The notes: generated by a model from the letters alone, not told the origin. DNA of 64,000 nt from Desulforegula conservatrix Mb1Pa (GCF_000426225.1 NZ_AUEY01000004.1:94137-158136); one strand, 5' to 3'; counted from the stretch's first letter, positions 45,995 to 56,245 are shown. Numbers and translations are program-made.

Positions 45995-48900
45995 ATGAAC
46001 TCAGAAAAAATCAAAGAAAAATTCGAGGCTCTTAAAGACATAGACAAAACTGTTCTAAAAGCGATAGCAGTTGTGGGGGGCAGTCTCAACAAAAAAAGGA
46101 TTGCCCAGATCATGCTCGAATTCGGAAAAACTTCCGAAGAAAAAAATCTCTCCTCGGCGGCAAGAATAACACCAATTTGCGACAGGCTGATCAATGCCGG
46201 GCTGATTGACTCTTCCTTTGTCATGAAGCAAGATGTGGCAGATTTCATTGTAAAGAACCTTGTAAACGACGATGACGCCAGAACGCTCGCCCTCTCTGCT
46301 TTAAAGGAAACAGATATCGATTTTTATTTGCGATATGAAGCGAGATACCCCTCTGTTACAGCTGCCAACAAAATGTCAAGATATCTGAGACTTGCTATTT
46401 TAGGTGGAGACCAGGAAGAATACTTCAGGATAAAAAAGGTGCTGGAAGAAGCTGGTCTTTTTCTTCCCGTCATTAAAAGCATCTGCATGAACCCGTTCAG
46501 ATCGGAATGGATAGAGAAAATGCCGTTAGCCATGTCCGCCGACATATCAGAGGGACTGATGGCAAGCAGATTTATTGACTCCGGGCCCATACCAGACAAC
46601 ATCCGTGATTACTTCACATCAAAATACATAATTGCCGACCCTGACAGCCCAAAACTATCCCGCAGAATATACCTGCTGGCCATGGATCAGCTTTATACCC
46701 AGGGGGAAATAGATATACCAGCGCTTGAAGGATATGGCCTGAGCAGGCTTAACGACTACTATGCCCTTTACGGTCTTGACATGCTCATCTCAGGAAAAAA
46801 AGAAGAAGCAATAAAATACCTCCAGGAAAACATTTCCCTTGCCAAAAAGGCAACAAGAAAAAAAAGCTGGATAATACCGGGCTTATGCGGCCAGATATAC
46901 CTTTTAATGATTTTAGCCGGTCATATATCAGAAGACGACAAGACAATTAAATCCTGGTTTAACTTTATTCAGAAGAATCCCGAAATTGGGCCCGAGGTTC
47001 TGAAATCAAGCAATTTTCTTTATAATGCATGGCTGGTCAAGAGCCTTTCAGTCGACAGGGAAGCTTATATAAACATAAGCTCTTACGATCTTCATAATTT
47101 TAAAAATCTGTCTTCTCTCTCGTTTCTGTTCCTTGCCCTTTCATTCACCATCGTATTTGGAGATCCGCCGGACAGTATAGGCACTCCATGCCTTGAGGTG
47201 CAAAAAAAAGCCAGTAAATCAGGATCACCATGGCTGAGTTCGGAACTGGACTTTTTTCTTGAAAAGCTCAACCTGAATAATAAAAGGAAACCGGGTGAAA
47301 ACCATGCCAAACCATTTATTTCACTTCTTTTGACAACAAAGGAAAAATGGCTCTCCACACTTGAAACAATAAAAAAAATGCTGGCGATTTCCGAGGACAG
47401 AAAAGCATCTTCGGAAAAAAGACTCGTCTGGGTTGTGGATTTAAATGAAGGAAAGATCTACCCCATGGAACAGAAACTAAACGCCAAAGGAGTATGGTCT
47501 TCAGGTAAAAAAGCATCTATAAAAAGACTCAAAAATGAAAAGGATTATTTTCTTACTGACCAGGATGCAAGGGCTATTGACGCTGCCGAACTGGCCTATG
47601 ACTACTATAAAGGCTATGAACTTGAGCTGAAAATTGAAAAGGCTGTTTCGATTCTTGAAGGACATCCGCTTGTCTTTGAAAAAAACGGGGACGGATCTCT
47701 TTCAAGGGTGGAAATATGCAAAGGCAAGCCCGGACTCTCTGTAAAGAAAAACAAAGACGGAATTAAAGTGAGCATCAGTCCTTTCCCGGATGATTACAGG
47801 ATTATTCTGCTGAAAGAGCCGCCATCCAGAATAAGGGTTTACATTTTTTCGGATGAACTCATAAAAATTGCAAAGGTCATAGGTAAAAAAGGATTCTCAG
47901 CTCCCATCAAAGCTGAGGAAACAGTCAGGGAAATCCTTGCGCCAGCCAGTCCATTCCTTGAAATCCAGAGTGATCTGGCTGCAATAGACTCAAATGTTTA
48001 TACTGTTGATACTGATCCAGGCCCGAGTGTTCTTCTTTACCCGGCAGGAGCAGGAATAAGGGCTGACATTGTTATTCAGCCGCTTGGTGATAACGGCCCC
48101 TCATTCAAACCCGGCCAGGGCGGCGAGATCATTATGACCGAACTTGAAGGCAAAAAAGTCCAGGCCATAAGAAATCTCAAGGAGGAAAAAGCAAGGGCAA
48201 AATCAGTAATAGATAAATGCCCTTCGCTTGAACAGGCATCAAAGTCGTTTCACTGGTATTCGGAAGATATTGATGACATTCTTGAACTTGTCTCTGAACT
48301 TAAAGAAGTAGCTGAAAAAGGATTGGCTGCCGTTGCCTGGCCAGAAGGCAAAAGTCTCGGCATAAAAGCAAGCATAGACACTGACAGAATGAATCTCAAG
48401 GTTTCATCAGGCGTTGACTGGTTTGAGATTGACGGATCAGTAAAAACAGACGACGGAACTGTCATAGAAATCAAAAAAATCCTTGAGAATCTGTCCACGG
48501 AGTCCCGCTTCATAAAAATCGGTGAAAACGAATTTCTGGCCCTTTCAAAATCCCTGCACAAAAAACTTCTGGCAATGGAAAGCGCGTCTCAACAGACTAA
48601 ATCAGGTCTGAAGATGGCTAAAGGCGCGGCTGTAATACTTCGCGATATTCTGTCTGACATGAAAGGGGCAAAAACAGATAAGGCCTGGGATAAATACCAG
48701 AAAAAAATTGATGAGGCCATGGGCCTTGAGCCTTTGATACCTTCGACTCTTCAGGCAGAACTGAGGCCTTATCAGGCTGAAGGATATACCTGGCTCTGCC
48801 GTCTTGCAGCACTTGGAACAGGGGCCTGCCTTGCGGATGACATGGGCCTTGGCAAAACAGTCCAGACCCTTGCCCTTCTTTTAAGAACGGCGGCAGAAGG

Positions 48901-50134
48901 CCCCTCTTTGGTTGTGGCTCCCACATCCGTATGCGGAAACTGGATATCTGAAACACTAAAATTCGCACCGACACTCAACCCTATTATTTTCGGAGGATCA
49001 GACAGGGAAAAAATGCTGAAGGACCTCGGGCCCATGGATATTCTCATTGTCAGCTACGGCCTGATGCAGCAGGGAGAAAAGATCTTCGAAAATATCAGCT
49101 GGAATGTGGTTGTTCTTGACGAAGCCCAGGCAATCAAAAACGAAACAGCCAAAAGAACCCAGACAGCACTCAAGTTAAAGGCTGATTTCAGGCTGATAAC
49201 TACGGGAACTCCTGTGGAAAACAGCCTGGATGAACTCCACACCCTTTTTTCTTTTATTAATCCAGGCCTCCTCGGCTCTAAGGAAAGTTTCAATGAAAGA
49301 TATGCTGCACCCATTGAAAGGGAAAAAAGCAAGATCGCCCATAACAGGCTCAAACAGCTGATAAGACCATTCATACTCAGACGCCTCAGAACAGACGTCC
49401 TGGATGATCTGCCTGAAAAAACAGAAATAGCAATAAAGGTCGAACCAGATATTAAACAGACTGCATTTTATGAATCCCTGCGCAGGGATATACTCGAAGA
49501 GATTGAAAAAGATGAAGGCAAGCCTGCCGGGCAGAAATACCTCCAGATTCTTGCAGGTATCACAAAATTAAGACTTGCAAGCTGCCATCCTGAACTCGCT
49601 GTCCCTGGATGCGGAATTGAAGGCGCTAAAACAGATACTTTCATGGAGATAGTTGAAGAGCTTCTCGAGAACAGGCATAAAGCCCTCATTTTCAGTCAGT
49701 TCACAAGCTTTCTTTCGATTGTGAAAAAAGCCCTCGACAACAAAGGAATAAAATATCTTTATCTGGACGGTTCAACGCCCCCAAAACAAAGGAATGCCAG
49801 CGTGGCCTCTTTCCAGGCCGGCGAGGCTGATTTTTTTCTTATAAGTCTGAAGGCCGGAGGTACCGGGCTTAACCTGACTGCGGCAAACTACGTTATCCAC
49901 CTTGATCCGTGGTGGAATCCGGCGGTAGAAGACCAGGCTTCGGCGAGGGCGCACAGAATGGGCCAGAAACAGCCTGTGACAATCTACAGGCTCGTCATGT
50001 CCGGCAGTATAGAGGAAAAGATAATGGCGCTTCACAAACACAAAAGGAACCTTGCTGAAAGCATACTTGAAGGTGCAGAGGCGACGGGCAAAATGAGCTC
50101 AGAGGAACTTATGAATCTCATAAAAGGCACTTAA
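45995..50134 (+). CDS. Giant SNF2-family helicase-like ATPase
   Basis: A 1379-residue protein. The last 460 residues are a full SNF2 ATPase: LRPYQAEGYTWLC, Walker A DDMGLGKT (about residue 950), DEAQ box (about 1042), TTGTPVENSLDELH, and the C-terminal lobe with GGTGLNLTAANYVIHLDPWWN (about 1303) and AHRMGQKQPV. The N-terminal 900 residues include helical repeats and a bacterial SNF2-associated region (ENEFLALSKSLHKKLL, about 840-855). Such large SNF2 proteins are common in Desulfobacterota and Myxococcota and are thought to remodel protein-DNA complexes. No nuclease domain was recognised. It is a single gene. Confidence 0.92.
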   Translation: MNSEKIKEKFEALKDIDKTVLKAIAVVGGSLNKKRIAQIMLEFGKTSEEKNLSSAARITPICDRLINAGLIDSSFVMKQDVADFIVKNLVNDDDARTLALSALKETDIDFYLRYEARYPSVTAANKMSRYLRLAILGGDQEEYFRIKKVLEEAGLFLPVIKSICMNPFRSEWIEKMPLAMSADISEGLMASRFIDSGPIPDNIRDYFTSKYIIADPDSPKLSRRIYLLAMDQLYTQGEIDIPALEGYGLSRLNDYYALYGLDMLISGKKEEAIKYLQENISLAKKATRKKSWIIPGLCGQIYLLMILAGHISEDDKTIKSWFNFIQKNPEIGPEVLKSSNFLYNAWLVKSLSVDREAYINISSYDLHNFKNLSSLSFLFLALSFTIVFGDPPDSIGTPCLEVQKKASKSGSPWLSSELDFFLEKLNLNNKRKPGENHAKPFISLLLTTKEKWLSTLETIKKMLAISEDRKASSEKRLVWVVDLNEGKIYPMEQKLNAKGVWSSGKKASIKRLKNEKDYFLTDQDARAIDAAELAYDYYKGYELELKIEKAVSILEGHPLVFEKNGDGSLSRVEICKGKPGLSVKKNKDGIKVSISPFPDDYRIILLKEPPSRIRVYIFSDELIKIAKVIGKKGFSAPIKAEETVREILAPASPFLEIQSDLAAIDSNVYTVDTDPGPSVLLYPAGAGIRADIVIQPLGDNGPSFKPGQGGEIIMTELEGKKVQAIRNLKEEKARAKSVIDKCPSLEQASKSFHWYSEDIDDILELVSELKEVAEKGLAAVAWPEGKSLGIKASIDTDRMNLKVSSGVDWFEIDGSVKTDDGTVIEIKKILENLSTESRFIKIGENEFLALSKSLHKKLLAMESASQQTKSGLKMAKGAAVILRDILSDMKGAKTDKAWDKYQKKIDEAMGLEPLIPSTLQAELRPYQAEGYTWLCRLAALGTGACLADDMGLGKTVQTLALLLRTAAEGPSLVVAPTSVCGNWISETLKFAPTLNPIIFGGSDREKMLKDLGPMDILIVSYGLMQQGEKIFENISWNVVVLDEAQAIKNETAKRTQTALKLKADFRLITTGTPVENSLDELHTLFSFINPGLLGSKESFNERYAAPIEREKSKIAHNRLKQLIRPFILRRLRTDVLDDLPEKTEIAIKVEPDIKQTAFYESLRRDILEEIEKDEGKPAGQKYLQILAGITKLRLASCHPELAVPGCGIEGAKTDTFMEIVEELLENRHKALIFSQFTSFLSIVKKALDNKGIKYLYLDGSTPPKQRNASVASFQAGEADFFLISLKAGGTGLNLTAANYVIHLDPWWNPAVEDQASARAHRMGQKQPVTIYRLVMSGSIEEKIMALHKHKRNLAESILEGAEATGKMSSEELMNLIKGT

Positions 50135-50486
50135 CTCCAATTCTCATTCAAAGCGCTACCTCAAAGAATGGATCGGGTTGGCTGCGTTGTCAGCTCAAAG
50201 GCGTACAAACACCACACGCCTCCGGGGCTTCCTCCTCGCCGCCTTTGTATCATCTTGAATGCAAAATGGAATAGTAAGAAGAAGCTTCCAAATGACAAGG
50301 TTGATGGACTCGCAAAAGTCCGATTCTCGTCATTCCGGCGCAGGCCGGAATCCAGAACTATTTGAAATTACTGGATGCCGTATCAAGTCCGGCATGACAC
50401 TTTTTTTGACTTTTTGCGACCTCGTCAAGTTTGATTGTTGTAGAAGTTGGATTTTTTGCGAAGCCATCAATATTTACAAACTGGAG
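50135..50486. other. Convergent intergenic region with repeat
   Basis: Between the SNF2 gene end and the priA end. A dyad CAAAGGCG...CGCCTTTG (about 50196-50246) may form a long hairpin. The rest is filled by family B copy 6 (50301-50428). Confidence 0.5.
50301..50428. repeat. Family B interspersed repeat, copy 6
   Basis: The best-preserved copy: TTGATGGACTCGCAAAAGTC at the left, GTCATTCCGGCGCAGGCCGG, AAGTCCGGCATGACAC, and GACTTTTTGCGACCTCGTCAA at the right. Outer ends are inverted (TTGA...TCGCAAAA with TTTTGCGA...TCAA), and inside, GTCATTCCGGCG and GCCGG parts form further dyads. Confidence 0.88.
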
Positions 50487-52934
50487 TCACATCATAAAAT
50501 AAGGATCAATATCCACGGCCATTTTAGCGCCTGAATGAGCTTTGGCAAACACTGCATCGCTTGAAATGCATTTAATGAATGAATTAAGGCTGGACGGAGT
50601 TTTGGCCTTGACCAGTATCTGCCATCTGTAATTACCACCCATTCTGTATAGTGATGCTTCAACAGGCCCCAATATTGATATAGTATTCCTGAATTCCTCT
50701 TTTTCTGCCTGTAAAAAAACACACCTCTCCCCGGCAAGAGACGCCTGCTTTTCTGCAACGCCTTCATCAGCAGACCATATTCTTATCTGGGCAATTCTTG
50801 TGTATGGCGGATAATCCAGGGATTTCCTGAAAGAACTTTCCTGTCTGTAAAATGAGTCATAGTCCTGATCCCTTGCGACCGATATCGCATAATGCACTGG
50901 ATTATAGGTCTGCATGATAACCTTTCCAGGAATATCGCCCCTGCCTGCTCTTCCTGCTACCTGGGAAAGAATCTGAAACGTGCGCTCCCCTGCCCTGAAA
51001 TCAGGAAAATTCAGTGAAAGATCGGCGCAGATTATTCCAACCAAGGTTATACCCGGGAAATCATGGCCTTTGACTACCATCTGGGTTCCGACAAGTATAT
51101 CTGTCTCGCGCTCCCTTAAGCGCTTCAGGATCTTAAGGACAGATCCTTTTGCTCTTGTGGTGTCCTGATCCATCCTCTCGACCCTTGCATCAGGAAAAAG
51201 CTTTCTGATTATTTCCTCTATTTTTTCAGCGCCGGTACCAAGCTGTCTGATCCTGGAAGATCCACAGGACTCACACCTTGAAACAGATGATTTCACAAAA
51301 CCGCATAAATGACATTTGAAGGCCCTGCTTTTCTGATGAAAGGTCAATGAAATATCACAGTTTCTGCACTTTACAGCCTCTCCGCATGCCTCGCACATTA
51401 GAAACGGAGAATGGCCTCGCCTGTTGATAAAAAGCAGAACCTGTTCTCCCCTCGTAAGAGTCTCTTTGATTGCGTCTTCAAGAACCTGGGAAATCACCGC
51501 CCTGGGGTCATTTTTCCCAAATGCCCTGAGATCTACCATCCTGACCTTGGGCATAGGCATGTCATTGACTCTACTATTAATTTCCAGAAGACCGAATCTG
51601 CGGGATTTTACATTAAACATCGTCTGTAAAGACGGAGTGGCAGAGCCAAGAACAACGCAGGCGCCGTGCATTCTTCCCCTCACAACCGCAAGATCTCTGG
51701 CATTATACCTGAGTCCAGTATCCTGCTTATAGGAATCATCATGCTCTTCATCCACAATTATCAGGGATGGACAGACAAGGGGGGCAAAAATGGCAGACCT
51801 TGCTCCAATAACCACCTTGACTTCGCCATTTCTTATTCTGGTCCACTGATCAAATCTTTCGCCTTCTGAAAGTCCGCTATGAAGAACCGCAATATTATCT
51901 CCAAATCTGGCTCTGAATCTTCTTTCTGTCTGGGAAATAAGAGCTATCTCAGGTACAAGAACAATGGCGCTGCCGCCCTTTTTCAGAACATCCATAACGG
52001 CATTCATATAAACTTCGGTCTTGCCGCTGCCGGTGACTCCTTTCAGAAGATATACCTTAAACCCATTGCCTGTGGATGAAACAATCTGATTCAGCGCGTT
52101 TATCTGCTCGGCGTTAAGATCAGGAGGGGAATCAGGCGACACAGGATCACCAAATGGATCTCTGTATTCAGGTTTTTCAATTATATTAATCAAACCTTTC
52201 TGCCTGAGAACTTTCAAAGCTGATTCTGATATGTTTTCCAAATGCCGGGCTGCTGCCAGGCTTATTTCACCTTTTTCTTTTAATGCTTCCAATGTTTTTA
52301 ACTGGGTCTTGGTAAGTCCGGAAACAGCTTCTAAAGGAAAAGACTCGAAAACAGAAATAAACTTCTGCATCCTGTGACCGGTTCTTGCTTTTGCAAGTTG
52401 CCTTGATACTTCGATTATGCCTTTTCTCTGCATGGAAAGAAGAAGAGCCTGGGTCACATCTTTTTGAGAAAGAAGCTTCTTTTTATGCAGCCGTGAATCT
52501 CCAATAATAGATACAAGATTCTGCTCTGCCGGATTAAGATCACCGCAGTATGAGCATGCAAGGGAAACCACAGCATGATCTTCCATGTTTATACCCTTTG
52601 GAAGAGCAGTTTCTATTACTTCGCCAATTGGATGAACATAATAAGATGAAATCCATTCAAAAAAAGATGCCATTTCAAAAGGAAACACAGGATTATCGTC
52701 TATTACGTCAATTATTTCCTTTATTTCATTGCCTGACGAATTTACTGGTGAATTACGGAGTGAATCTCCAGACGCTCCCATAACATAGCCGGTAAGAGTT
52801 CTGTGCCCGAAAGGAACAAGAACCCTTACCCCCACCTTAACCGAGGCTTTCAGATTTTCAGGCACCGAATAAGTGAATGCTCCCTGGACAGGAAGTGGAA
52901 CTGCAACATTTATATAATTAAAACCCGAAATCAT
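50487..52934 (-). CDS. priA: Primosomal protein N' (replication restart helicase PriA)
   Basis: An 815-residue helicase that restarts stalled forks. The N-terminal DNA-binding domain (VAVPLPVQGAFTYSVP) precedes the helicase core with Walker A KGVTGSGKT, DEEHD, and a zinc-binding insert with four CxxC pairs (CEACGEAVKCRNC, CHLCGF, CESCGSS), then the GTQMVVKGHDFPGITLVG and QVAGRAGRG motifs. The longest ORF starts 14 codons earlier without support; the chosen ATG begins at the conserved N-terminus with AGAGA close upstream. Divergent from the EamA gene. Confidence 0.95.
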   Translation of the reverse strand: MISGFNYINVAVPLPVQGAFTYSVPENLKASVKVGVRVLVPFGHRTLTGYVMGASGDSLRNSPVNSSGNEIKEIIDVIDDNPVFPFEMASFFEWISSYYVHPIGEVIETALPKGINMEDHAVVSLACSYCGDLNPAEQNLVSIIGDSRLHKKKLLSQKDVTQALLLSMQRKGIIEVSRQLAKARTGHRMQKFISVFESFPLEAVSGLTKTQLKTLEALKEKGEISLAAARHLENISESALKVLRQKGLINIIEKPEYRDPFGDPVSPDSPPDLNAEQINALNQIVSSTGNGFKVYLLKGVTGSGKTEVYMNAVMDVLKKGGSAIVLVPEIALISQTERRFRARFGDNIAVLHSGLSEGERFDQWTRIRNGEVKVVIGARSAIFAPLVCPSLIIVDEEHDDSYKQDTGLRYNARDLAVVRGRMHGACVVLGSATPSLQTMFNVKSRRFGLLEINSRVNDMPMPKVRMVDLRAFGKNDPRAVISQVLEDAIKETLTRGEQVLLFINRRGHSPFLMCEACGEAVKCRNCDISLTFHQKSRAFKCHLCGFVKSSVSRCESCGSSRIRQLGTGAEKIEEIIRKLFPDARVERMDQDTTRAKGSVLKILKRLRERETDILVGTQMVVKGHDFPGITLVGIICADLSLNFPDFRAGERTFQILSQVAGRAGRGDIPGKVIMQTYNPVHYAISVARDQDYDSFYRQESSFRKSLDYPPYTRIAQIRIWSADEGVAEKQASLAGERCVFLQAEKEEFRNTISILGPVEASLYRMGGNYRWQILVKAKTPSSLNSFIKCISSDAVFAKAHSGAKMAVDIDPYFMM

Positions 52935-53095
52935 TTCTCTAATATTGAACCTTGTAATAAGAATCTGTCTGTGCATATATTCTGGCCCGGAAAAGGCCTG
53001 CTGACGGGCATCATCTTATCTTTCAAGATATGTTCAGAATTATGCCGGTCAACATTTGCCGAAAGTATATATTGTTTTTAGATTGGCACAAGACA

Positions 53096-54007
53096 ATGAA
53101 AGAAAAAATTCTGGTTTTCTGCGGCAGTGATTTAGCGTCAAGGGCTTCACTTATTCTGGCTTGCTTTTTGTGGGCGCTTTCCTTCATAGCTTCAAAGGCA
53201 GCTCTTGAATCAACACCGCCACTCACGGTTGTAACACTTAGACTCATCGTGTCTGCGTTCTGCTTTCTTGCCTGGGCAACGTACGCAAAAAAAAATATAT
53301 ACGAAATGATCAGAAAAGGAGGAGTGAAGCTTTTTCTCCTAAGCCTCTCTGGCACTGTTCTTCATTACGGAACCCAGACAATAGGAATAGCATACACCAC
53401 TGCTTCAAATGCTTCATTATACGCAGTCACAGCCCCCATATCCATTGCACTCATTTCTCTGATTTTCTTTAAAGAAAAGCTATCAACAGGCAAAATAACA
53501 GGCATCATTATTGCTTTTTGCGGTGTTATCACAGTAATGGGCTTCGGTGTTTTGAAAAACTTTGCCATCAACTCGATCATCGGAGATTCGCTTGTTTTTT
53601 TAAGTATAGTTATGTGGGGCGTTTTCACTGTTTTCGGCAAGGAAACATCTGAAAAAATGGGCGGAGCCGTCAACATGACCGCCGCAGTAACCATAACAGG
53701 GGCTATCGCAATGATTCCATTCGGAGCTGGAGAGGTCATAAGGGCCGGATTCAGTTTCTCAAATATTGCAATTAATGCATGGATTTCGATTTTATTTTTA
53801 GGAATTACTTGCTCTTTCGCAGCTACGTTTTTATACTTCAAGGCACTTGAAAGCATGAATTCGAATGAAGCTGGCATATATCTTTATTCTATTCCGCCAA
53901 TGACAAGCATTATAGCTTATTTTTACTCAAACGAGCAGATAACCATTTCATTCATAGCTGGTGCTATGCTTGTGCTTGTTGGAGTTTTTATTACTGAAAA
54001 AACATAG
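53096..54007 (+). CDS. EamA-family (DMT) permease
   Basis: A membrane protein of about 303 residues with ten hydrophobic segments in two EamA repeats. Visible motifs include LACFLWALSFIASKAALEST, VTLRLIVSAFCFLAW, ASLYAVTAPISIALISLIFF and, in the second half, ALESMNSNEAGIYLYSIPPM. This is the drug/metabolite exporter superfamily; the substrate is unknown. The start is uncertain: the ORF is open to 53030, and neither ATG has a strong ribosome site. The chosen Met begins the cytoplasmic lead of the first membrane segment. Confidence 0.88.
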   Translation: MKEKILVFCGSDLASRASLILACFLWALSFIASKAALESTPPLTVVTLRLIVSAFCFLAWATYAKKNIYEMIRKGGVKLFLLSLSGTVLHYGTQTIGIAYTTASNASLYAVTAPISIALISLIFFKEKLSTGKITGIIIAFCGVITVMGFGVLKNFAINSIIGDSLVFLSIVMWGVFTVFGKETSEKMGGAVNMTAAVTITGAIAMIPFGAGEVIRAGFSFSNIAINAWISILFLGITCSFAATFLYFKALESMNSNEAGIYLYSIPPMTSIIAYFYSNEQITISFIAGAMLVLVGVFITEKT

Positions 54008-54069
54008 ATAACAAGAATACACTTTAATATCTTAAGTAAAAATAATTAGTATTTTTATCCATAATTATT

Positions 54070-54352
54070 GGCTATGTTCCTCTTAGATGTTGAAAAGCTA
54101 AAGAATAAGCCTTTTTGTAATTCTGGTTCTTGGGGATCTTTTTGTAAAAAGTTCCTTAAGTCCCCTCAAAAAATTTATGTTTTTATTATGATCAGACGCA
54201 AATGCCCTAAAGTTGTGTTTACTTGTCTAATTATCTGAAAGTTTTTGCGGAGCTTTTTTCAAAAAGCGACCCGCCGGAGGCCGGCTTTTTATTAAAAGTA
54301 TTAATTAGTTATTGGAATAATAAAGTATTCCACACTTAACGGGAACATAGCT
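54070..54352. mobile_element. 284-bp MITE-like element, left copy
   Basis: The element starts GGCTATGTTCC and ends GGGAACATAGC, short inverted ends. It contains a family A core (54238-54283). It is nearly the reverse complement of the element at 55962-56245 across its whole length, with about 85-90% identity by eye. A possible 5-bp TTATT duplication flanks it, which is weak in this AT-rich site. It has no ORF of its own. Confidence 0.75.
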
Positions 54353-54423
54353 TATTTATTTCTTAGCAACCAACCTGAATATACTGATTTTATTTAAAAT
54401 TATTCCAATATCGGAGATCTTAA

Positions 54424-55896
54424 ATGTCTAACTGTTCTATTCATCCTGGTGTCCCTGCTTCATGGGAATGCGGTAAATGCGAAAGTAATTTCTGCAGCGA
54501 ATGCATTCTTAAAAGAGAAAAAAGCAACTTCTCCAAAGAAATGATACATCTTTGCCCTAAATGCATCATACCTGCCCTTCCAACCGGCCATACAGCGATT
54601 GTCGAACCTTTCTGGACAAAAATGCACAGATTTTTCCTCTATCCATTCAGTGCCATACCTCTAATTCTCATAATATGCGTTTCCATTGGACAGCTGATTC
54701 TGGCTTATATCCCTTTTGTGGCTATATATATGAAAATCCTGCTTGCTGCCATCATGGTGAAATACAGCTTTGATGTTCTTCAGCAGACAGCCATGGGCGA
54801 TACAAAACCTCCTGGATTCAGATTTGACGATCTTGCCTCAGACATGAAACCCCTTATCAATCAGACCATGCTATATCTGATTCTATTCGGGGCCAGCATA
54901 TTTGCGGCAAGTAAAGGGCCAATCCTGTTTCTTCTCGTTGCAGCGGTCAGTGTAATAGCATTCCCAGCCATGATTATTCTGATTGCAGCGACCGGAAGCC
55001 TTCTCAAGGCGATAAATCCGATTTATTTTGGAGGACTGATTATAAAGATTGGTGGCGGCTATTTCATAATGCTCTTCTTTTTATCGATTCTCATAGGAGC
55101 ACCGGCTTTCATTTCCTACAATATAAGAGGCGTTTTCCCAGACTGGTCAGTATCTTTTTTCGAAACCTTTTCAGGTTCTTACTACGTGATAGTCATGTAT
55201 CACCTCATGGGTTATGTAATGCTCCAATACAACAAAGAAATAGGTTATGACATTGATCAGGAAAAAATGGCTGAAATAACTTCTGCTAAAACAAGACAGC
55301 AGATTGCAAAATCAACACAGTCAGCTGTTCAGCCAGCAGTAAACGATCCCAATTCAGAGCTGAAGAAAAGAATAGAGTTATGTCTGAGGGAGGGCAATTT
55401 CTCTGATGCTCTCAGTGAAATCAGGGAATGCTTGGATACACGGAATATCCAGGATAACGAAATATCCGGTTTCTATTACGAACTCCTTAAAATGACCGGC
55501 GCTGATCAGTCTGAAATTTCGAGACATGCAATTTCCTATCTGGATATTCTGACAGATAAGAATGACAGAAAAAAAGGGATGGAGGTATTCTCGCAAAGCA
55601 TCAAGGCTGATTCAAGCTTTCCTGCCAGCCCCAAGGCACTTTTAAAAATTGGAGGATGGCTAACCGAAACAGGTAAATCTGAGATGGCCGCCAAAATATT
55701 TGAAAGGATCATCAGACTTCATCCTGACGACCCAGCTGCCCCCCATGCTTATTTCAGAGTATCCCAGGTACTCCACGACGGGCTGCTTCAAAAGGAAAAA
55801 TCCGTATCAATGCTCAAAGAACTTCTTGTACGTTTTCCTGACCACGAAACTTCAGAAAGAGCTAAAAAATACCTGGCTCATATAAATGGAGTTTAA
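54424..55896 (+). CDS. Zinc-finger membrane protein with TPR-like C-terminus
   Basis: A 490-residue protein. The N-terminus (1-55) has a B-box-like zinc finger, CSIHPGVPASWECGKCESNFC...CPKC. The middle (about 65-280) has five or six membrane segments resembling Yip1/DUF4013-type membrane domains. The C-terminal 190 residues are helical repeats of the TPR kind (GGWLTETGKSEMAAKIFERI, HPDDPAAPHAYFRVSQVL). Zinc finger plus membrane domain plus TPR suggests a scaffold, function unknown. GGAG lies 8 bases before the ATG. The gene sits exactly between two inverted copies of a 284-bp element. Confidence 0.82.
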   Translation: MSNCSIHPGVPASWECGKCESNFCSECILKREKSNFSKEMIHLCPKCIIPALPTGHTAIVEPFWTKMHRFFLYPFSAIPLILIICVSIGQLILAYIPFVAIYMKILLAAIMVKYSFDVLQQTAMGDTKPPGFRFDDLASDMKPLINQTMLYLILFGASIFAASKGPILFLLVAAVSVIAFPAMIILIAATGSLLKAINPIYFGGLIIKIGGGYFIMLFFLSILIGAPAFISYNIRGVFPDWSVSFFETFSGSYYVIVMYHLMGYVMLQYNKEIGYDIDQEKMAEITSAKTRQQIAKSTQSAVQPAVNDPNSELKKRIELCLREGNFSDALSEIRECLDTRNIQDNEISGFYYELLKMTGADQSEISRHAISYLDILTDKNDRKKGMEVFSQSIKADSSFPASPKALLKIGGWLTETGKSEMAAKIFERIIRLHPDDPAAPHAYFRVSQVLHDGLLQKEKSVSMLKELLVRFPDHETSERAKKYLAHINGV

Positions 55897-55961
55897 GAAT
55901 AAAGTAATGAAAGAAGCAGCTCCGAGAAATCATATTTTTTTGTGGACCTGCTTTTCAAAAA

Positions 55962-56245
55962 GGCTCTTTTCCCGTTAAGTGTGGAATATTTTATCATTCC
56001 AATAACTAACTAATACTTTTAATAAAAAATGGCCTCCGGCGGGTCGCTTTTTGAAAAAAGCTCCGCAAAAACTTTCAGGTAATTAGACAGTGCGTGCACA
56101 ATTTTAGGGAATTTGCGTCTGATCATAATAAAAGCATAAAGCTTTTGAGGGGACTTAAGGAACTTTTTTACTAAAAGTTCCCCAAGATTCATAACTCCAA
56201 AAAGGATTATTATTTCGCTTTTCAACATCTAAGGGGAACATAGCC
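55962..56245. mobile_element. 284-bp MITE-like element, right copy
   Basis: Inverted partner of the element at 54070-54352. It runs from GGCTCTTTTCCCGTTAAG to AGGGGAACATAGCC and is flanked on both sides by TTCAAAAA, a perfect 8-bp target duplication. It includes a family A core (56031-56075). No ORF, so any movement would need a transposase elsewhere. An 8-bp duplication fits IS1595-type enzymes among others. Confidence 0.8.

Noticed and set aside
45995..50134. SNF2 protein as the missing ZorD
   Set aside because: It is 21 kb away on the other strand, larger than ZorD and resembles general bacterial SNF2 proteins; kept only as a question.
53365..53877. 170-codon minus-strand ORF
   Set aside because: It is the antisense shadow of the EamA permease.
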